Assembly: GCA_022843845.1 (NCBI GenBank)
Contig: JALHMW010000003.1
Coordinates: 186,001-250,000, forward strand
Direction of reading: 5' to 3'
Length of the DNA stretch: 64,000 nucleotides
Source: Archangium sp.
Lineage (GTDB): Bacteria; Myxococcota; Myxococcia; Myxococcales; Myxococcaceae
Part shown: positions 54,645-62,703 of the stretch, one piece after another
How the letters are laid out: each line of letters opens with the position of its first letter
Position numbering within the stretch: the stretch's first letter is position 1
Translations under genes and position numbers: made by a program
Notes under the pieces: model-generated
What the model saw: only the letters and a program-made list of their open reading frames with translations
The model's database searches: none
Told to the model about the DNA's origin: nothing

Positions 54645-55799
54645 ATGACCTTGCGCACCCTTCTGGCCTTCGTCGCAGCGTTCGTCGTCGGGCTCACGCT
54701 TCAGGCGTGCGGCACGACGCCTCAGCGATGCTCAGCCGCGACGTGCCCGACCGGGTGTTGTGACTCGAGCGGACTCTGCGCATCGGGCAACACGCAGTCG
54801 ACCTGTGGAAGCCGGGGCGCTGCGTGCGTCGGGTGCTCGTTCGGGTTCCAGTGCATCAGCGGGGCGTGCGTCGCCACCGGAACAGGGACAGGCGGCGGCT
54901 TCTCGGGAGTCGGAGGCGGAAGCACCGCGGGCGGAGTCGGTGGCGGCAACACGGCGGGCGGCTCGGCGGTCGGCGGGGGAAGCTCGGCGGGAGGTTCTGC
55001 AGGCGGAAGCACCGCGGGCGGCTCCGCAGGCGGAAGCACCGCGGGCGGCTCCGCAGGCGGAAGCACCGCGGGCGGCTCCGCAGGCGGAAGCACCGCGGGC
55101 GGCTCCGCAGGCGGAAGCACCGCGGGCGGCTCCGCAGTCGGTGGTGGAAGCTCGGCAGGCGGCTCGGCAGTAGGTGGTGGAAGCTCGGCAGTCGGCGGTG
55201 GAAGCTCGGCAGGCGGCTCCGCAGTCGGTGGTGGCTCGGCAGGCGGAGGAAGCGCGGGCGGCTCGGCTGGCTGTTCTGCCTCGTGCGCAGGCTGCTGCCT
55301 CAACGGCGTCTGCCAGCCCGGCAACACCACCGGCGCCTGCGGCGCGCGCGGCGTCGCGTGCTTCGGCTGTTCGACGAACCAGTTCTGTCAGGCCGGCGCC
55401 TGCACCGGCGCGAACACGGGAGACACCGGCGCGACCTGCACCGTGAGCGCCGACTGCAAGGTCGCGTTCCTCGGTGGTGCTGCGCGCGAGTGCGTCGGTC
55501 CATACAACCCCGACGGTGGGCCGTCGGGTTGGCCCGGTGGGTATTGCAGCAACTCGGGCTGTGACTCGTTCCTCGACTGTCCCGGCGCTACAGGATCCTG
55601 CAGCAATGATGGCTTTTGCTACAACACCTGCTTCCCCGCGAACGCTGGTCAGGGAAACTGTCGGCCGGGCTACGTCTGCTCCGACGCGCAGACCGTCGAT
55701 GGCGGCACCTTCCCGCTCTGCCTTCCCGACTGCCGAAACCCCGGGAGCCGATGGTGCGGCCCCACCGGCACCTGCGGCGCGCTCGGCTACTGTCAGTGA
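54645..55799 (+). CDS. Cys-rich lipoprotein with Gly/Ser/Ala tandem-repeat linker
   Basis: A 384-residue exported protein. MTLRTLLAFVAAFVVGLTLQAC is a lipoprotein signal. Two similar Cys-rich modules (CPTGCCDSSGLCASGNTQSTCGSRGAACVGC and CAGCCLNGVCQPGNTTGACGARGVACFGC) flank a low-complexity linker of GGSTAGGSA and VGGGSSAGGSA units (residues about 85-215). A third Cys-rich part ends the protein. Such modular lipoproteins are typical of myxobacteria; the function is unknown. Confidence 0.85.
   Translation: MTLRTLLAFVAAFVVGLTLQACGTTPQRCSAATCPTGCCDSSGLCASGNTQSTCGSRGAACVGCSFGFQCISGACVATGTGTGGGFSGVGGGSTAGGVGGGNTAGGSAVGGGSSAGGSAGGSTAGGSAGGSTAGGSAGGSTAGGSAGGSTAGGSAGGSTAGGSAVGGGSSAGGSAVGGGSSAVGGGSSAGGSAVGGGSAGGGSAGGSAGCSASCAGCCLNGVCQPGNTTGACGARGVACFGCSTNQFCQAGACTGANTGDTGATCTVSADCKVAFLGGAARECVGPYNPDGGPSGWPGGYCSNSGCDSFLDCPGATGSCSNDGFCYNTCFPANAGQGNCRPGYVCSDAQTVDGGTFPLCLPDCRNPGSRWCGPTGTCGALGYCQ
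55005..55139 (+). repeat. 27-bp minisatellite, five tandem copies
   Basis: Five identical 27-bp units starting at 55005, 55032, 55059, 55086 and 55113, differing only at the last bases. Each codes nine residues (GSTAGGSAG), so copy-number change keeps the frame. Related but diverged units follow to about 55260. Confidence 0.9.
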
Positions 55800-55901
55800 C
55801 GCCGGGGAGGACTCGCCTCCTCCGTCAGTGACGCGCTGTTCGGAACTCGCTGATTCAACGAAGGCAGGTCGTGGCACATGGCGTGCTGTTCGCTGAAGCA
55901 C

Positions 55902-58253
55902 ATGCGTCTCTCGAGTCTGGGTGGACTGCTGTTCGCTGCGTGCTCGGCGCCGATGGTGGCGCCGGCGGCGATCGATGCAGGGGTGGTCGTCGACGCCGGG
56001 CCGGTCGAAGACGCAGGCATCGAACCTGATGGGGGGCTCGCCGAGCCTGACGCGGGGCTGGTGACGCCGGCTGTCTCGACTCCCTGGGGCGCGACCATCG
56101 ACGACGCACGCCAGGAGCTCGTCTTCCGCGTCTTCTCCTCCCGCGCGACACGAATCGAAGTGAGCCTCTACCGCCACGCGCTGCAGAGCGTGCCGTTCGT
56201 GAAGCAGGTGCTCGACGCCGAGGCCGATGGCGGCTGGTCGACGCGCGTGCCCTTCTCAACCCTCGGAGCGTCGTCCCTCGACGAGCCCGTCTTCTACGGC
56301 TACCGCGCCTGGGGCCCGAACTGGCCGTTCGTCGAGACGTTCGCGCCGGGGTCGAGCGAGGGCTTCCGCGCCGAGGTCGACGGCGAGGGCAACCGCTTCA
56401 ACCCGAACAAGCTGCTGATCGATCCCTTCGCGCTCGAGCTGACGCACGACCCGAAGACGCCCGGCTCGATCGACTTCAGCCCGTATCTCGGCGGCGCCAC
56501 GAATCGGGTGAAGGACTCGGGCCTCGTCGTGCCGAAGGGCGTCGTGATGCGCAGAGAGCGAGTGGACCTCGGCGTGCGACCGCCGCGAGCCCTGAAAGAC
56601 GACGTCATCTACGAGGTGCACGTTCGCGGGTTGACGATGAACGACACGTCACTGCCCGAGGCCGTGCGCGGCACGTACGCCGGCGCAGGGCTGCGGGCGC
56701 GCGCCCTGGCGGAGCTCGGGGTGACGGCCATCGAGTTCCTCCCTGTGCAGGAGACGCAGAACGACCTCAACGATCTCGATCCCACCTCGGTCGACGGCGA
56801 CAACTACTGGGGCTACGCCACCCTGGCCTACTTCGCGCCCGACCGCCGCTACTCGAGCGACAAACGGCCCGGAGGACCGACGCGCGAGTTCCAGCAGATG
56901 GTGCGCGCCTTCCACGAAGCGGGCCTCAAGGTGTTCATCGACGTCGTCTACAACCACACCGGCGAGTCGGGGACGATGACGTTCCGTGGGCTCGACAACC
57001 CCACGTACTACTCGCTCACGAACGACCGACAGCGCTCGGTGGACAACAACGGCGTCAGCGGCAACTTCAACACCCGCAACCGGGCCGCGCAGACGGTGAT
57101 CATCGATTCGCTGAAGTACTGGCACGAGGTGCTGGGCGTCGATGGCTACCGGTTCGATCTCTCCTCGGTGCTGGGCAACACGTGCGAGCACGGCTGCTTT
57201 CAGTACTCACGCGACGATCGCAACACGGCGCTCAACCAGATCATGCAGCGCCTGCCGGTGCGCTCGTTCAGCGGAGGCCCCGGCGTCGATCTCATCGCCG
57301 AGCCCTGGGCCATCGGCGCAGGCACGTACCAGGTCGGCAACCACCCCTCGGGGTGGGCCGAGTGGAACGATCGGTTCCGCGACGCCGTGCGCTCCCACCA
57401 GAACCGGCTTGGCTTCAACGAGACGACCCTCGATGAGCTCGCGAAGCGGCTGGGAGGATCGGTCGATCTCTTCGGCGATGACGGCCGGCCGCCGGGCGCG
57501 TCGATCAACTTCGTCGTCGCGCACGACGGCTTCACGTTGAGAGATCTCTACTCGTGCAACGCGAAGAACAACGGGCAGGCCTGGCCGTGGGGGCCGTCGA
57601 ACGGCGGGAGCGACTCGAACCGCAGCTGGGATCATGGAGGCTCCGCCGCGGCGCAACGACAGGCCGCGCGAAAGGGCATGGCGTTGACGCTGCTGGCTGC
57701 GGGCACGCCGATGTTCAATGGCGGCGACGAGCACCTGCGCACGCTCCGGTGCAACAACAACCCGTACAACCTCGACAGCGAGAAGAACTGGCTGGCCGCG
57801 ACGCTGGCGAATGACGAGCAGACGTTTCGAACGTTCACGCAGCGGCTGCTCTCGTTCCGCGCCGCGCACCCTGCCCTTCGGCCCGCTCGCGCGCTGCGCT
57901 TCACCGATGGGAATGGAAACGGCATCGAGCAGCTCAGGTGGTTCACGCCGACCGGCCAGGCAGCTGACGCGGCGTATCTGCAGAACCCGGCGAACCACGC
58001 GGCGGCGTTCCGGCTCGATGGCACCGAGCTGGGCGAGCAGGACCTGGTGCTGGTGATGATCAACGGGTGGACCGACGAGCTGACGTTCACGCTCCCGTCG
58101 GCAGGGAGCGGGCGAACGTGGCGGCTGGCGGGCGATACGTGCTCCGCGAGCGAAGGGCCGGAGCAGATCGCGATGCCAGGTACTGAACGCCCGCTGATGG
58201 GAACGAGCGTGCGGGTGTGCGGGCGAGGGCTGGCGCTCCTGGTGGCGAGATGA
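55902..58253 (+). CDS. Secreted isoamylase/glycogen-debranching GH13 lipoprotein
   Basis: A 783-residue enzyme. MRLSSLGGLLFAAC is a lipoprotein signal, followed by a DAG-type linker (AIDAGVVVDAGPVEDAGIEPDGG), an isoamylase N-terminal beta domain and the GH13 barrel: VFIDVVYNHT, nucleophile Asp in DGYRFDLSS, acid/base Glu in LIAEPWAIG, and VAHDGFTL. It would hydrolyse alpha-1,6 branches of external glycogen or starch-like glucans. It forms an operon with the overlapping aldo/keto reductase. Confidence 0.92.
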   Translation: MRLSSLGGLLFAACSAPMVAPAAIDAGVVVDAGPVEDAGIEPDGGLAEPDAGLVTPAVSTPWGATIDDARQELVFRVFSSRATRIEVSLYRHALQSVPFVKQVLDAEADGGWSTRVPFSTLGASSLDEPVFYGYRAWGPNWPFVETFAPGSSEGFRAEVDGEGNRFNPNKLLIDPFALELTHDPKTPGSIDFSPYLGGATNRVKDSGLVVPKGVVMRRERVDLGVRPPRALKDDVIYEVHVRGLTMNDTSLPEAVRGTYAGAGLRARALAELGVTAIEFLPVQETQNDLNDLDPTSVDGDNYWGYATLAYFAPDRRYSSDKRPGGPTREFQQMVRAFHEAGLKVFIDVVYNHTGESGTMTFRGLDNPTYYSLTNDRQRSVDNNGVSGNFNTRNRAAQTVIIDSLKYWHEVLGVDGYRFDLSSVLGNTCEHGCFQYSRDDRNTALNQIMQRLPVRSFSGGPGVDLIAEPWAIGAGTYQVGNHPSGWAEWNDRFRDAVRSHQNRLGFNETTLDELAKRLGGSVDLFGDDGRPPGASINFVVAHDGFTLRDLYSCNAKNNGQAWPWGPSNGGSDSNRSWDHGGSAAAQRQAARKGMALTLLAAGTPMFNGGDEHLRTLRCNNNPYNLDSEKNWLAATLANDEQTFRTFTQRLLSFRAAHPALRPARALRFTDGNGNGIEQLRWFTPTGQAADAAYLQNPANHAAAFRLDGTELGEQDLVLVMINGWTDELTFTLPSAGSGRTWRLAGDTCSASEGPEQIAMPGTERPLMGTSVRVCGRGLALLVAR

Positions 58254-59065
58254 GCATCGGCCTCGGCTGCGGAGCGCTGGGCGAGCCGTCGCTCGACGAG
58301 CTCCAGGTGCAGGCGTTGCTCGACGGCGCTGTTCAGCTCGGCGTGACGGTGTTCGACGCGGCGCGCAGCTACGGCGTCGCCGAGGAGCGGCTCGGACGCG
58401 GCCTGCGTGGGCGCACGGTGACGATCTCCACGAAGGGCGGCTACGGCGTCGAACCGGTGCCCGAGTGGACCGGCGCGGCGATCACCGAGGGCATCGAGCG
58501 CGCACGTCGCCTGCTGGGCGTGGAGTGCATCGACGTCTTCCACCTGCACTCGTGTCCGCTCGAGGTGCTCCAGCGGGCAGAGCTGACCGACGCGCTGCAG
58601 GCAGCGAAGCGGGCGGGACGGATCGCGCGCGCGGGCTACTCCGGCGACAACGAGGCGCTCTCGTGGGCCGTGCAGTCGGGCCTCTTCGACGCGGTGCAGG
58701 CGTCGTTCAGCGTGTTCGATCAATCGAATGGTCCGGCGCTGCGACGGGCGAAGGCGCGAGGCCTGTGGGTGATGGCGAAGCGTGCGCTCGGTGGGGCCGT
58801 GTGGCGGGGCCACGGAGCCGATGACGCCGGCCGCGAGTACCGACGGCGCCTCGAGGTGATGGGCCTGCGGGTGGACGAAGATCTGGCGGCGCGCTTCGTT
58901 GCCCATGCTCCGGAGGTCGACGTGGCCCTCGTGGGGACGACGCGCCTCGAGAACCTGCGCCAGGTGATCGGGGCCGTCGCGAAGGGTCCGCTCCCTGTGG
59001 AGGTGGATTCGGCGGTCCGGGAGTCGTTCACGCGCAACGGGGCCGGCTGGCGTGCGCAGATCTGA
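58250..59065 (+). CDS. Aldo/keto reductase
   Basis: A 271-residue TIM-barrel oxidoreductase. Catalytic Asp and Tyr in VFDAARSYGVAEERLG, Lys in ISTKGGYG and His in DVFHLHSC are all in place; the C-terminal cofactor region VALVGTTRLENLRQV is typical. The ATG overlaps the preceding stop (ATGA). Substrate unknown; an aldose from the debranching enzyme is only a guess. Confidence 0.9.
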   Translation: MSIGLGCGALGEPSLDELQVQALLDGAVQLGVTVFDAARSYGVAEERLGRGLRGRTVTISTKGGYGVEPVPEWTGAAITEGIERARRLLGVECIDVFHLHSCPLEVLQRAELTDALQAAKRAGRIARAGYSGDNEALSWAVQSGLFDAVQASFSVFDQSNGPALRRAKARGLWVMAKRALGGAVWRGHGADDAGREYRRRLEVMGLRVDEDLAARFVAHAPEVDVALVGTTRLENLRQVIGAVAKGPLPVEVDSAVRESFTRNGAGWRAQI

Positions 59066-59081
59066 AAGCCGCAACAAGTGC

Positions 59082-59110
59082 TTGACGGCCCGTCAGGCGC
59101 TCGGTATTTC
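59082..59110 (+). promoter_or_regulatory. Promoter of tRNA-Gly
   Basis: TTGACG (59082-59087), 17 bases, TATTTC (59105-59110), 44 bases upstream of the tRNA 5' end. Confidence 0.6.
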
Positions 59111-59154
59111 GCGCGTCCACTTCGTCGCTGGCCGGACGTGGTGAACAACGGAAT

Positions 59155-59229
59155 GCGGGAATAGCTCAGCGGTAGAGCATCGCCTTGCCAAGGCGGGGGT
59201 CGAGGGTTCAAATCCCTTTTCCCGCTCCA
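59155..59229 (+). tRNA. tRNA-Gly (anticodon GCC)
   Basis: Acceptor GCGGGAA/TTCCCGC, D arm GCTC...GAGC, anticodon arm TCGCC-TTGCCAA-GGCGG giving GCC, T arm GAGGG-TTCAAAT-CCCTT. CCA is encoded at 59227-59229. Confidence 0.97.
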
Positions 59230-59240
59230 TGATGAATCGA

Positions 59241-59272
59241 AAAGCCCCGGTACCCCCGGGGCTTTTTGTTTT
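59241..59272 (+). terminator. Intrinsic terminator of tRNA-Gly
   Basis: AAAGCCCCGG (59241-59250) pairs with CCGGGGCTTT (59256-59265) around a TACCC loop, followed by TTGTTTTTT. The A-rich 5' side suggests it also ends transcription of the convergent gene. Confidence 0.92.
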
Positions 59273-59298
59273 TTGCGCGCTTGAGACGGATTGAGGCG

Positions 59299-60327
59299 CT
59301 ACTCGCCGGGCGAAAACCTGAACGGGTAGACGACCCGCACCACGCCCCCCCGCGGCGGCACGGTCTTCACCCGTTTCACGGCGTCGAGGACACACTCCTG
59401 GAGCGTCGTGGAGAGTCCAGCGCCCACGCTCTCGACGCCTGCTTCGGTGACATCGCCAGTCACGCCGACCACGAAGAAGATCTTCAGCACGCCACCGCTC
59501 GAAGGGCCGTCGCTTCGGAGCGCCTGGTCGTAGCAACCCCGAATCGCGCGAAGCTGGGGCTGCAGCCCGGCCTTGAGCTCCTCTTTCGAAAGGCTGCCGA
59601 GAACGCCGGGAGCGGTGGACACTCGAGGGCTGCGGCTCGAACCGATCGGTCCCGATCCGAATCCACCTGAGGGCGTCCCTCCATCCATCGTGACCGGAGC
59701 GAGCAGTCCGATCATCATTTTGAACTGCTGCTTCGGCCCGAAGTGCGGGCCCTGCTGCGGCGGCACGCGCGACAACTGGAGCTTCACGCCCACGTCGACG
59801 AACGGCTTCAGCTCCGCCAACACCTCGCCGAACCTCAGGGTGTCGAGCGCGTCGGGCACCAGCACCACCCCGCCCCGCTTCGTCCGTGACGACTCGATCA
59901 GGCTACGCGGCGCCTTCCCTCGTGAGAACTCCGGCTGCTCCTCACCCGCGAGGCGAACCCGAACCGACTGGCTCCCGATGAACAGCTCGAGCGGAGCTCC
60001 GGCCGTCGCGTCGGCCCACGCCCACACCACGCCGCCATCTCCGTCCTGCACCACCAGCTTCGGGTTCGGTGTCGCGACCAGCGTCGTCAGCACCCGACGC
60101 ACCACTCCGAAGGGCACGTCCGAGGCGATTCGCACCGGGAGCTGGCGATCGCGCTTCCTCGCGACCAGCGCCTTCTCGAGCGCCGGCACGGTGAAGAACT
60201 CGTCTTCCGTCGGAGTTCCGATCGCCGTCACCAGCGCACCGTCGAGCATCAGCGTCTTCGACGTCAGCGCGATGCCGTCAGCCGGGGCCTGGCTCATCAG
60301 GAGCGAGACGAAGAGCGCGTGCATCAC
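59299..60327 (-). CDS. ExbD-like / AgmX-PglI C-terminal domain protein
   Basis: A 342-residue exported protein. The first 130 residues resemble the periplasmic domain of ExbD/TolR (VTAIGTPTEDEFFTVPALEKALVARKRDRQLPVRIASDVPFGVVRRVLTTL). The last 90 residues are the AgmX/PglI C-terminal domain (LRAIRGCYDQALRS, then GVLKIFFVVGVTGDVTEAGVESVGAG, ECVLDAVKRVKTVPPRGGVVRVVYPF), a TonB-like module of myxobacterial motility proteins. The N terminus is signal-like but short. Confidence 0.8.
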   Translation of the reverse strand: MMHALFVSLLMSQAPADGIALTSKTLMLDGALVTAIGTPTEDEFFTVPALEKALVARKRDRQLPVRIASDVPFGVVRRVLTTLVATPNPKLVVQDGDGGVVWAWADATAGAPLELFIGSQSVRVRLAGEEQPEFSRGKAPRSLIESSRTKRGGVVLVPDALDTLRFGEVLAELKPFVDVGVKLQLSRVPPQQGPHFGPKQQFKMMIGLLAPVTMDGGTPSGGFGSGPIGSSRSPRVSTAPGVLGSLSKEELKAGLQPQLRAIRGCYDQALRSDGPSSGGVLKIFFVVGVTGDVTEAGVESVGAGLSTTLQECVLDAVKRVKTVPPRGGVVRVVYPFRFSPGE

Positions 60328-60328
60328 G

Positions 60329-60718
60329 TCACCTCCGCACGAGCGCGATGGCCTCGGCCAGCTGCGCCCGATTGAACGGCTTCTGCAGATGCGTCACCTT
60401 CGGCTCACTGAGCAGCCGCGCGGCGACGTCTTCTGGCGCGTACCCGGAGCACAGCACGATCGGCACGCCAGGCTTCACCCGGCGCAGCGCCGCGAAGGTC
60501 TCTTCCGGCGAAGGCCCCGGCATCATCACGTCGAGGAGCACGACGTCGGCCTCTGGCCACTGCGTCAGCATCGTCTCGGCCTCGGTGCCGTCCTCAGCTG
60601 CGCGGACCTCGTAGCCCAGCGCCTCGAGCAGCCGACCCGTCGCGCGGCGCATCAACGGCTCATCGTCGACCAGCAGGACACGGCCGATGGCAGGGCCCTT
60701 CGTTGGCTCTTGATGCAT
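60329..60718 (-). CDS. Single-domain response regulator
   Basis: A 129-residue receiver domain (VLLVDDEPLMRRATGRLLEALGYEVRAAEDG) with phospho-acceptor Asp in VVLLDVMMPGP, the SGYAP switch and the Lys in LQKPFNRAQL. No output domain, so CheY-like; such proteins often relay within hybrid kinase systems. One base before the ExbD/AgmX-like gene. Confidence 0.93.
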   Translation of the reverse strand: MHQEPTKGPAIGRVLLVDDEPLMRRATGRLLEALGYEVRAAEDGTEAETMLTQWPEADVVLLDVMMPGPSPEETFAALRRVKPGVPIVLCSGYAPEDVAARLLSEPKVTHLQKPFNRAQLAEAIALVRR

Positions 60719-60720
60719 GA

Positions 60721-60793
60721 GCGCGCCCGGCGGGACTCGAACCCACGACCCCCGGCTTAGAAGGCCGGTGCTCTATCCAGCTGAGCTACGGGC
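60721..60793 (-). tRNA. tRNA-Arg (anticodon TCT)
   Basis: Acceptor GTGCCCG/CGGGCGC with one G-T pair, D arm GCTC...GAGC, anticodon arm CCGGC-CTTCTAA-GCCGG giving TCT, T arm GTGGG-TTCGAGT-CCCGC. CCA is not encoded. Confidence 0.93.
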
Positions 60794-60811
60794 ACTACGA
60801 ACGATGCGACC

Positions 60812-60885
60812 AATCGGGGTGGCCGGATTCGAACCGACGACCTTCTGCGCCCAAGGCAGACGCGCTACCAAACTGCGCTACACCC
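60812..60885 (-). tRNA. tRNA-Pro (anticodon TGG)
   Basis: Acceptor CGGGGTG/CACCCCG, anticodon arm TCTGC-CTTGGGC-GCAGA giving TGG, T arm GTCGG-TTCGAAT-CCGGC, discriminator A. Eighteen bases upstream of tRNA-Arg on the same strand, probably cotranscribed. Confidence 0.95.
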
Positions 60886-61068
60886 CGTGATGATGAGCGG
60901 GCCTTCTGGCCCACCTGCCGGTGACGCGCAAGCCTCGGAATCACTGACGCGTTACTCTCCGGCCGCTTGCGAGTTCAGCCCCTTGCGCAAGAGAAGCTCT
61001 TTGACCACATTCCACAAAGCCTCGTTGCGGCCGGGCCGGCCCTCTTGCAACGTATGCTGGTGACTCTG

Positions 61069-62703
61069 ATGACCTTGTCGCGAAGCGGCCTGATGGTGCT
61101 GGTGGTTGCAGCGCTGTGTGGCTGTCCGAAGAAAGAACCACCTCCCGACGAGATCCCGCCGCCGTTGGCAGAGTGTGATGGCGTCGCCGATCGCACGCCG
61201 ATGCGCCTGCTGACCCGGGCGGAGTTCGACAACACGATCGCCGATCTTCTCGGCGACACGAGCAACCCGTCGAAGGACTTCCCCCGGGAGCCGATCGTTC
61301 ACGGCTTTGACAACGACGCGAAGTCGCTCCAGGTGACGGACGAGTCGGTGACGCGCTACCTCGAGGCCGCCGAGTCGATCGCCGCGGGCGTGATGGCGAG
61401 CCGGAAAGATCGCGTCCTTCCCTGCCAGACCCGCGACACCGCCTGCGCCGACACCTTCATCTCGACCACCGGCCGCCGCCTGTTCCGCCGCGCCCTCACC
61501 GTCGAGGAGCGGGCCGCCTTCAAGGTCTTCTTCCAGCAGGTCTTCGCCTCGCAGAACGGCAACTTCGAGACGGCCATCGAGTGGACGTTGCAGGTGATGC
61601 TGCAGTCGCCGCAGTTCCTCTACCGCTTCGAAGAGGGCGTGGTGCCGCCGTCGAAGTGGGACATGCGCACGCCGCTGCTGGGCACCGAGCTCGCGAGCCG
61701 GCTGTCCTATCTCCTCTGGGCTTCGGCGCCTGATGACACGCTGCTCGATCTCGCCGAGGCCGGTCAGCTCGAAGATCCCACTGTGCTCGAGGCCCAGGCG
61801 AAGCGACTCTTGAGTGACGCGCGCGGCATGCGCGGCCGGATGCGCTTCGTCTCGTTGTGGCTGCGCGCCGAGGACATCTCGCGGTTGAGCAAAGACCCGG
61901 TGAACTACCCCAACTTCTCACCCGCGCTCGCCGGCGCCTGGCAGCAGTCGTTCGATCTGTTCCTGCGCGACTCGCTCTCTCGTGAGGGCACGCTCAAGGC
62001 GCTGCTCGTCAGCGACCGCCTGTACGTGAACGATCTCATGCAGTCGTATGCGAACCGGAGCGGCCTCAACGCCGACTTCACACCGGTCGCGATGCCAGAC
62101 TCGCAGCGGCTCGGCGTGTTGACCCAGCCGGGCTTCCTCGCACGCCTCTCGTCCCCCGATCAGTCGTCGCCGATTCGCCGCGGCATCTTCGTGCTCGAGC
62201 ACCTGCTGTGTCAGCCGCCGCCCGCTCCGCCCCCAGGCTTCAACCCCGTGCCGCCTGCGCCCAACACCGGCGCGACCACCCGCGAGCGCTTCGCCCAGCA
62301 CTCGGTCGATCCCAACTGCTCAGGCTGTCACGCGCTGATCGATCCCGTCGGCTTCGGCTTCGAGAACTACGACGCGGTCGGCGCCTACCGCACCGTCGAG
62401 AGCGGAAAGACAGTTGACGCCTCAGGTTCGGTCTACGCCGCGCGTGATGAGAAGCTCACCGGGCCCTTCAACGGCATCAGCGAGCTCGCCCGCCGCCTCG
62501 CCGACTCCCGCCAGGTTCACGACTGTGTCGCCTCGGAGTGGATGCGCTTCGCCATGGGCCGCGGGCTCGGCGACGGCGATCAGTGCAGCCTCACGCAGGT
62601 GCAGGAGAAGTTCACCGCGTCGCAGGGCCGGTTCGACGATCTGCTGACCGCCATCATCATGAGTGACACGTTCCGGACCCGTCCGGCAGGAGTGGCGCGA
62701 TGA
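61069..62703 (+). CDS. DUF1592/DUF1588/DUF1585 lipoprotein
   Basis: An exported protein of about 545 residues with lipoprotein signal (MTLSRSGLMVLVVAALCGC). DUF1587/1592 region: LLTRAEFDNTIADLLGD, FRRALTVEERAAF, LQVMLQSPQFLYRFE; DUF1588: GVLTQPGFLARLSSPDQSSPIRRGIFVLEHLLCQ; then DPNCSGCHALIDPVGFGFENYD with a CxxCH-like motif; DUF1585 at the end. An ATG at 61054 is an alternative start. Typically paired with a DUF1552 gene, as here. Function unknown. Confidence 0.88.
   Translation: MTLSRSGLMVLVVAALCGCPKKEPPPDEIPPPLAECDGVADRTPMRLLTRAEFDNTIADLLGDTSNPSKDFPREPIVHGFDNDAKSLQVTDESVTRYLEAAESIAAGVMASRKDRVLPCQTRDTACADTFISTTGRRLFRRALTVEERAAFKVFFQQVFASQNGNFETAIEWTLQVMLQSPQFLYRFEEGVVPPSKWDMRTPLLGTELASRLSYLLWASAPDDTLLDLAEAGQLEDPTVLEAQAKRLLSDARGMRGRMRFVSLWLRAEDISRLSKDPVNYPNFSPALAGAWQQSFDLFLRDSLSREGTLKALLVSDRLYVNDLMQSYANRSGLNADFTPVAMPDSQRLGVLTQPGFLARLSSPDQSSPIRRGIFVLEHLLCQPPPAPPPGFNPVPPAPNTGATTRERFAQHSVDPNCSGCHALIDPVGFGFENYDAVGAYRTVESGKTVDASGSVYAARDEKLTGPFNGISELARRLADSRQVHDCVASEWMRFAMGRGLGDGDQCSLTQVQEKFTASQGRFDDLLTAIIMSDTFRTRPAGVAR

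Noticed and set aside
55005-55139. Regularly spaced repeats suggesting a CRISPR array
   Set aside because: The units are directly tandem with no spacers and lie in frame inside a coding sequence.
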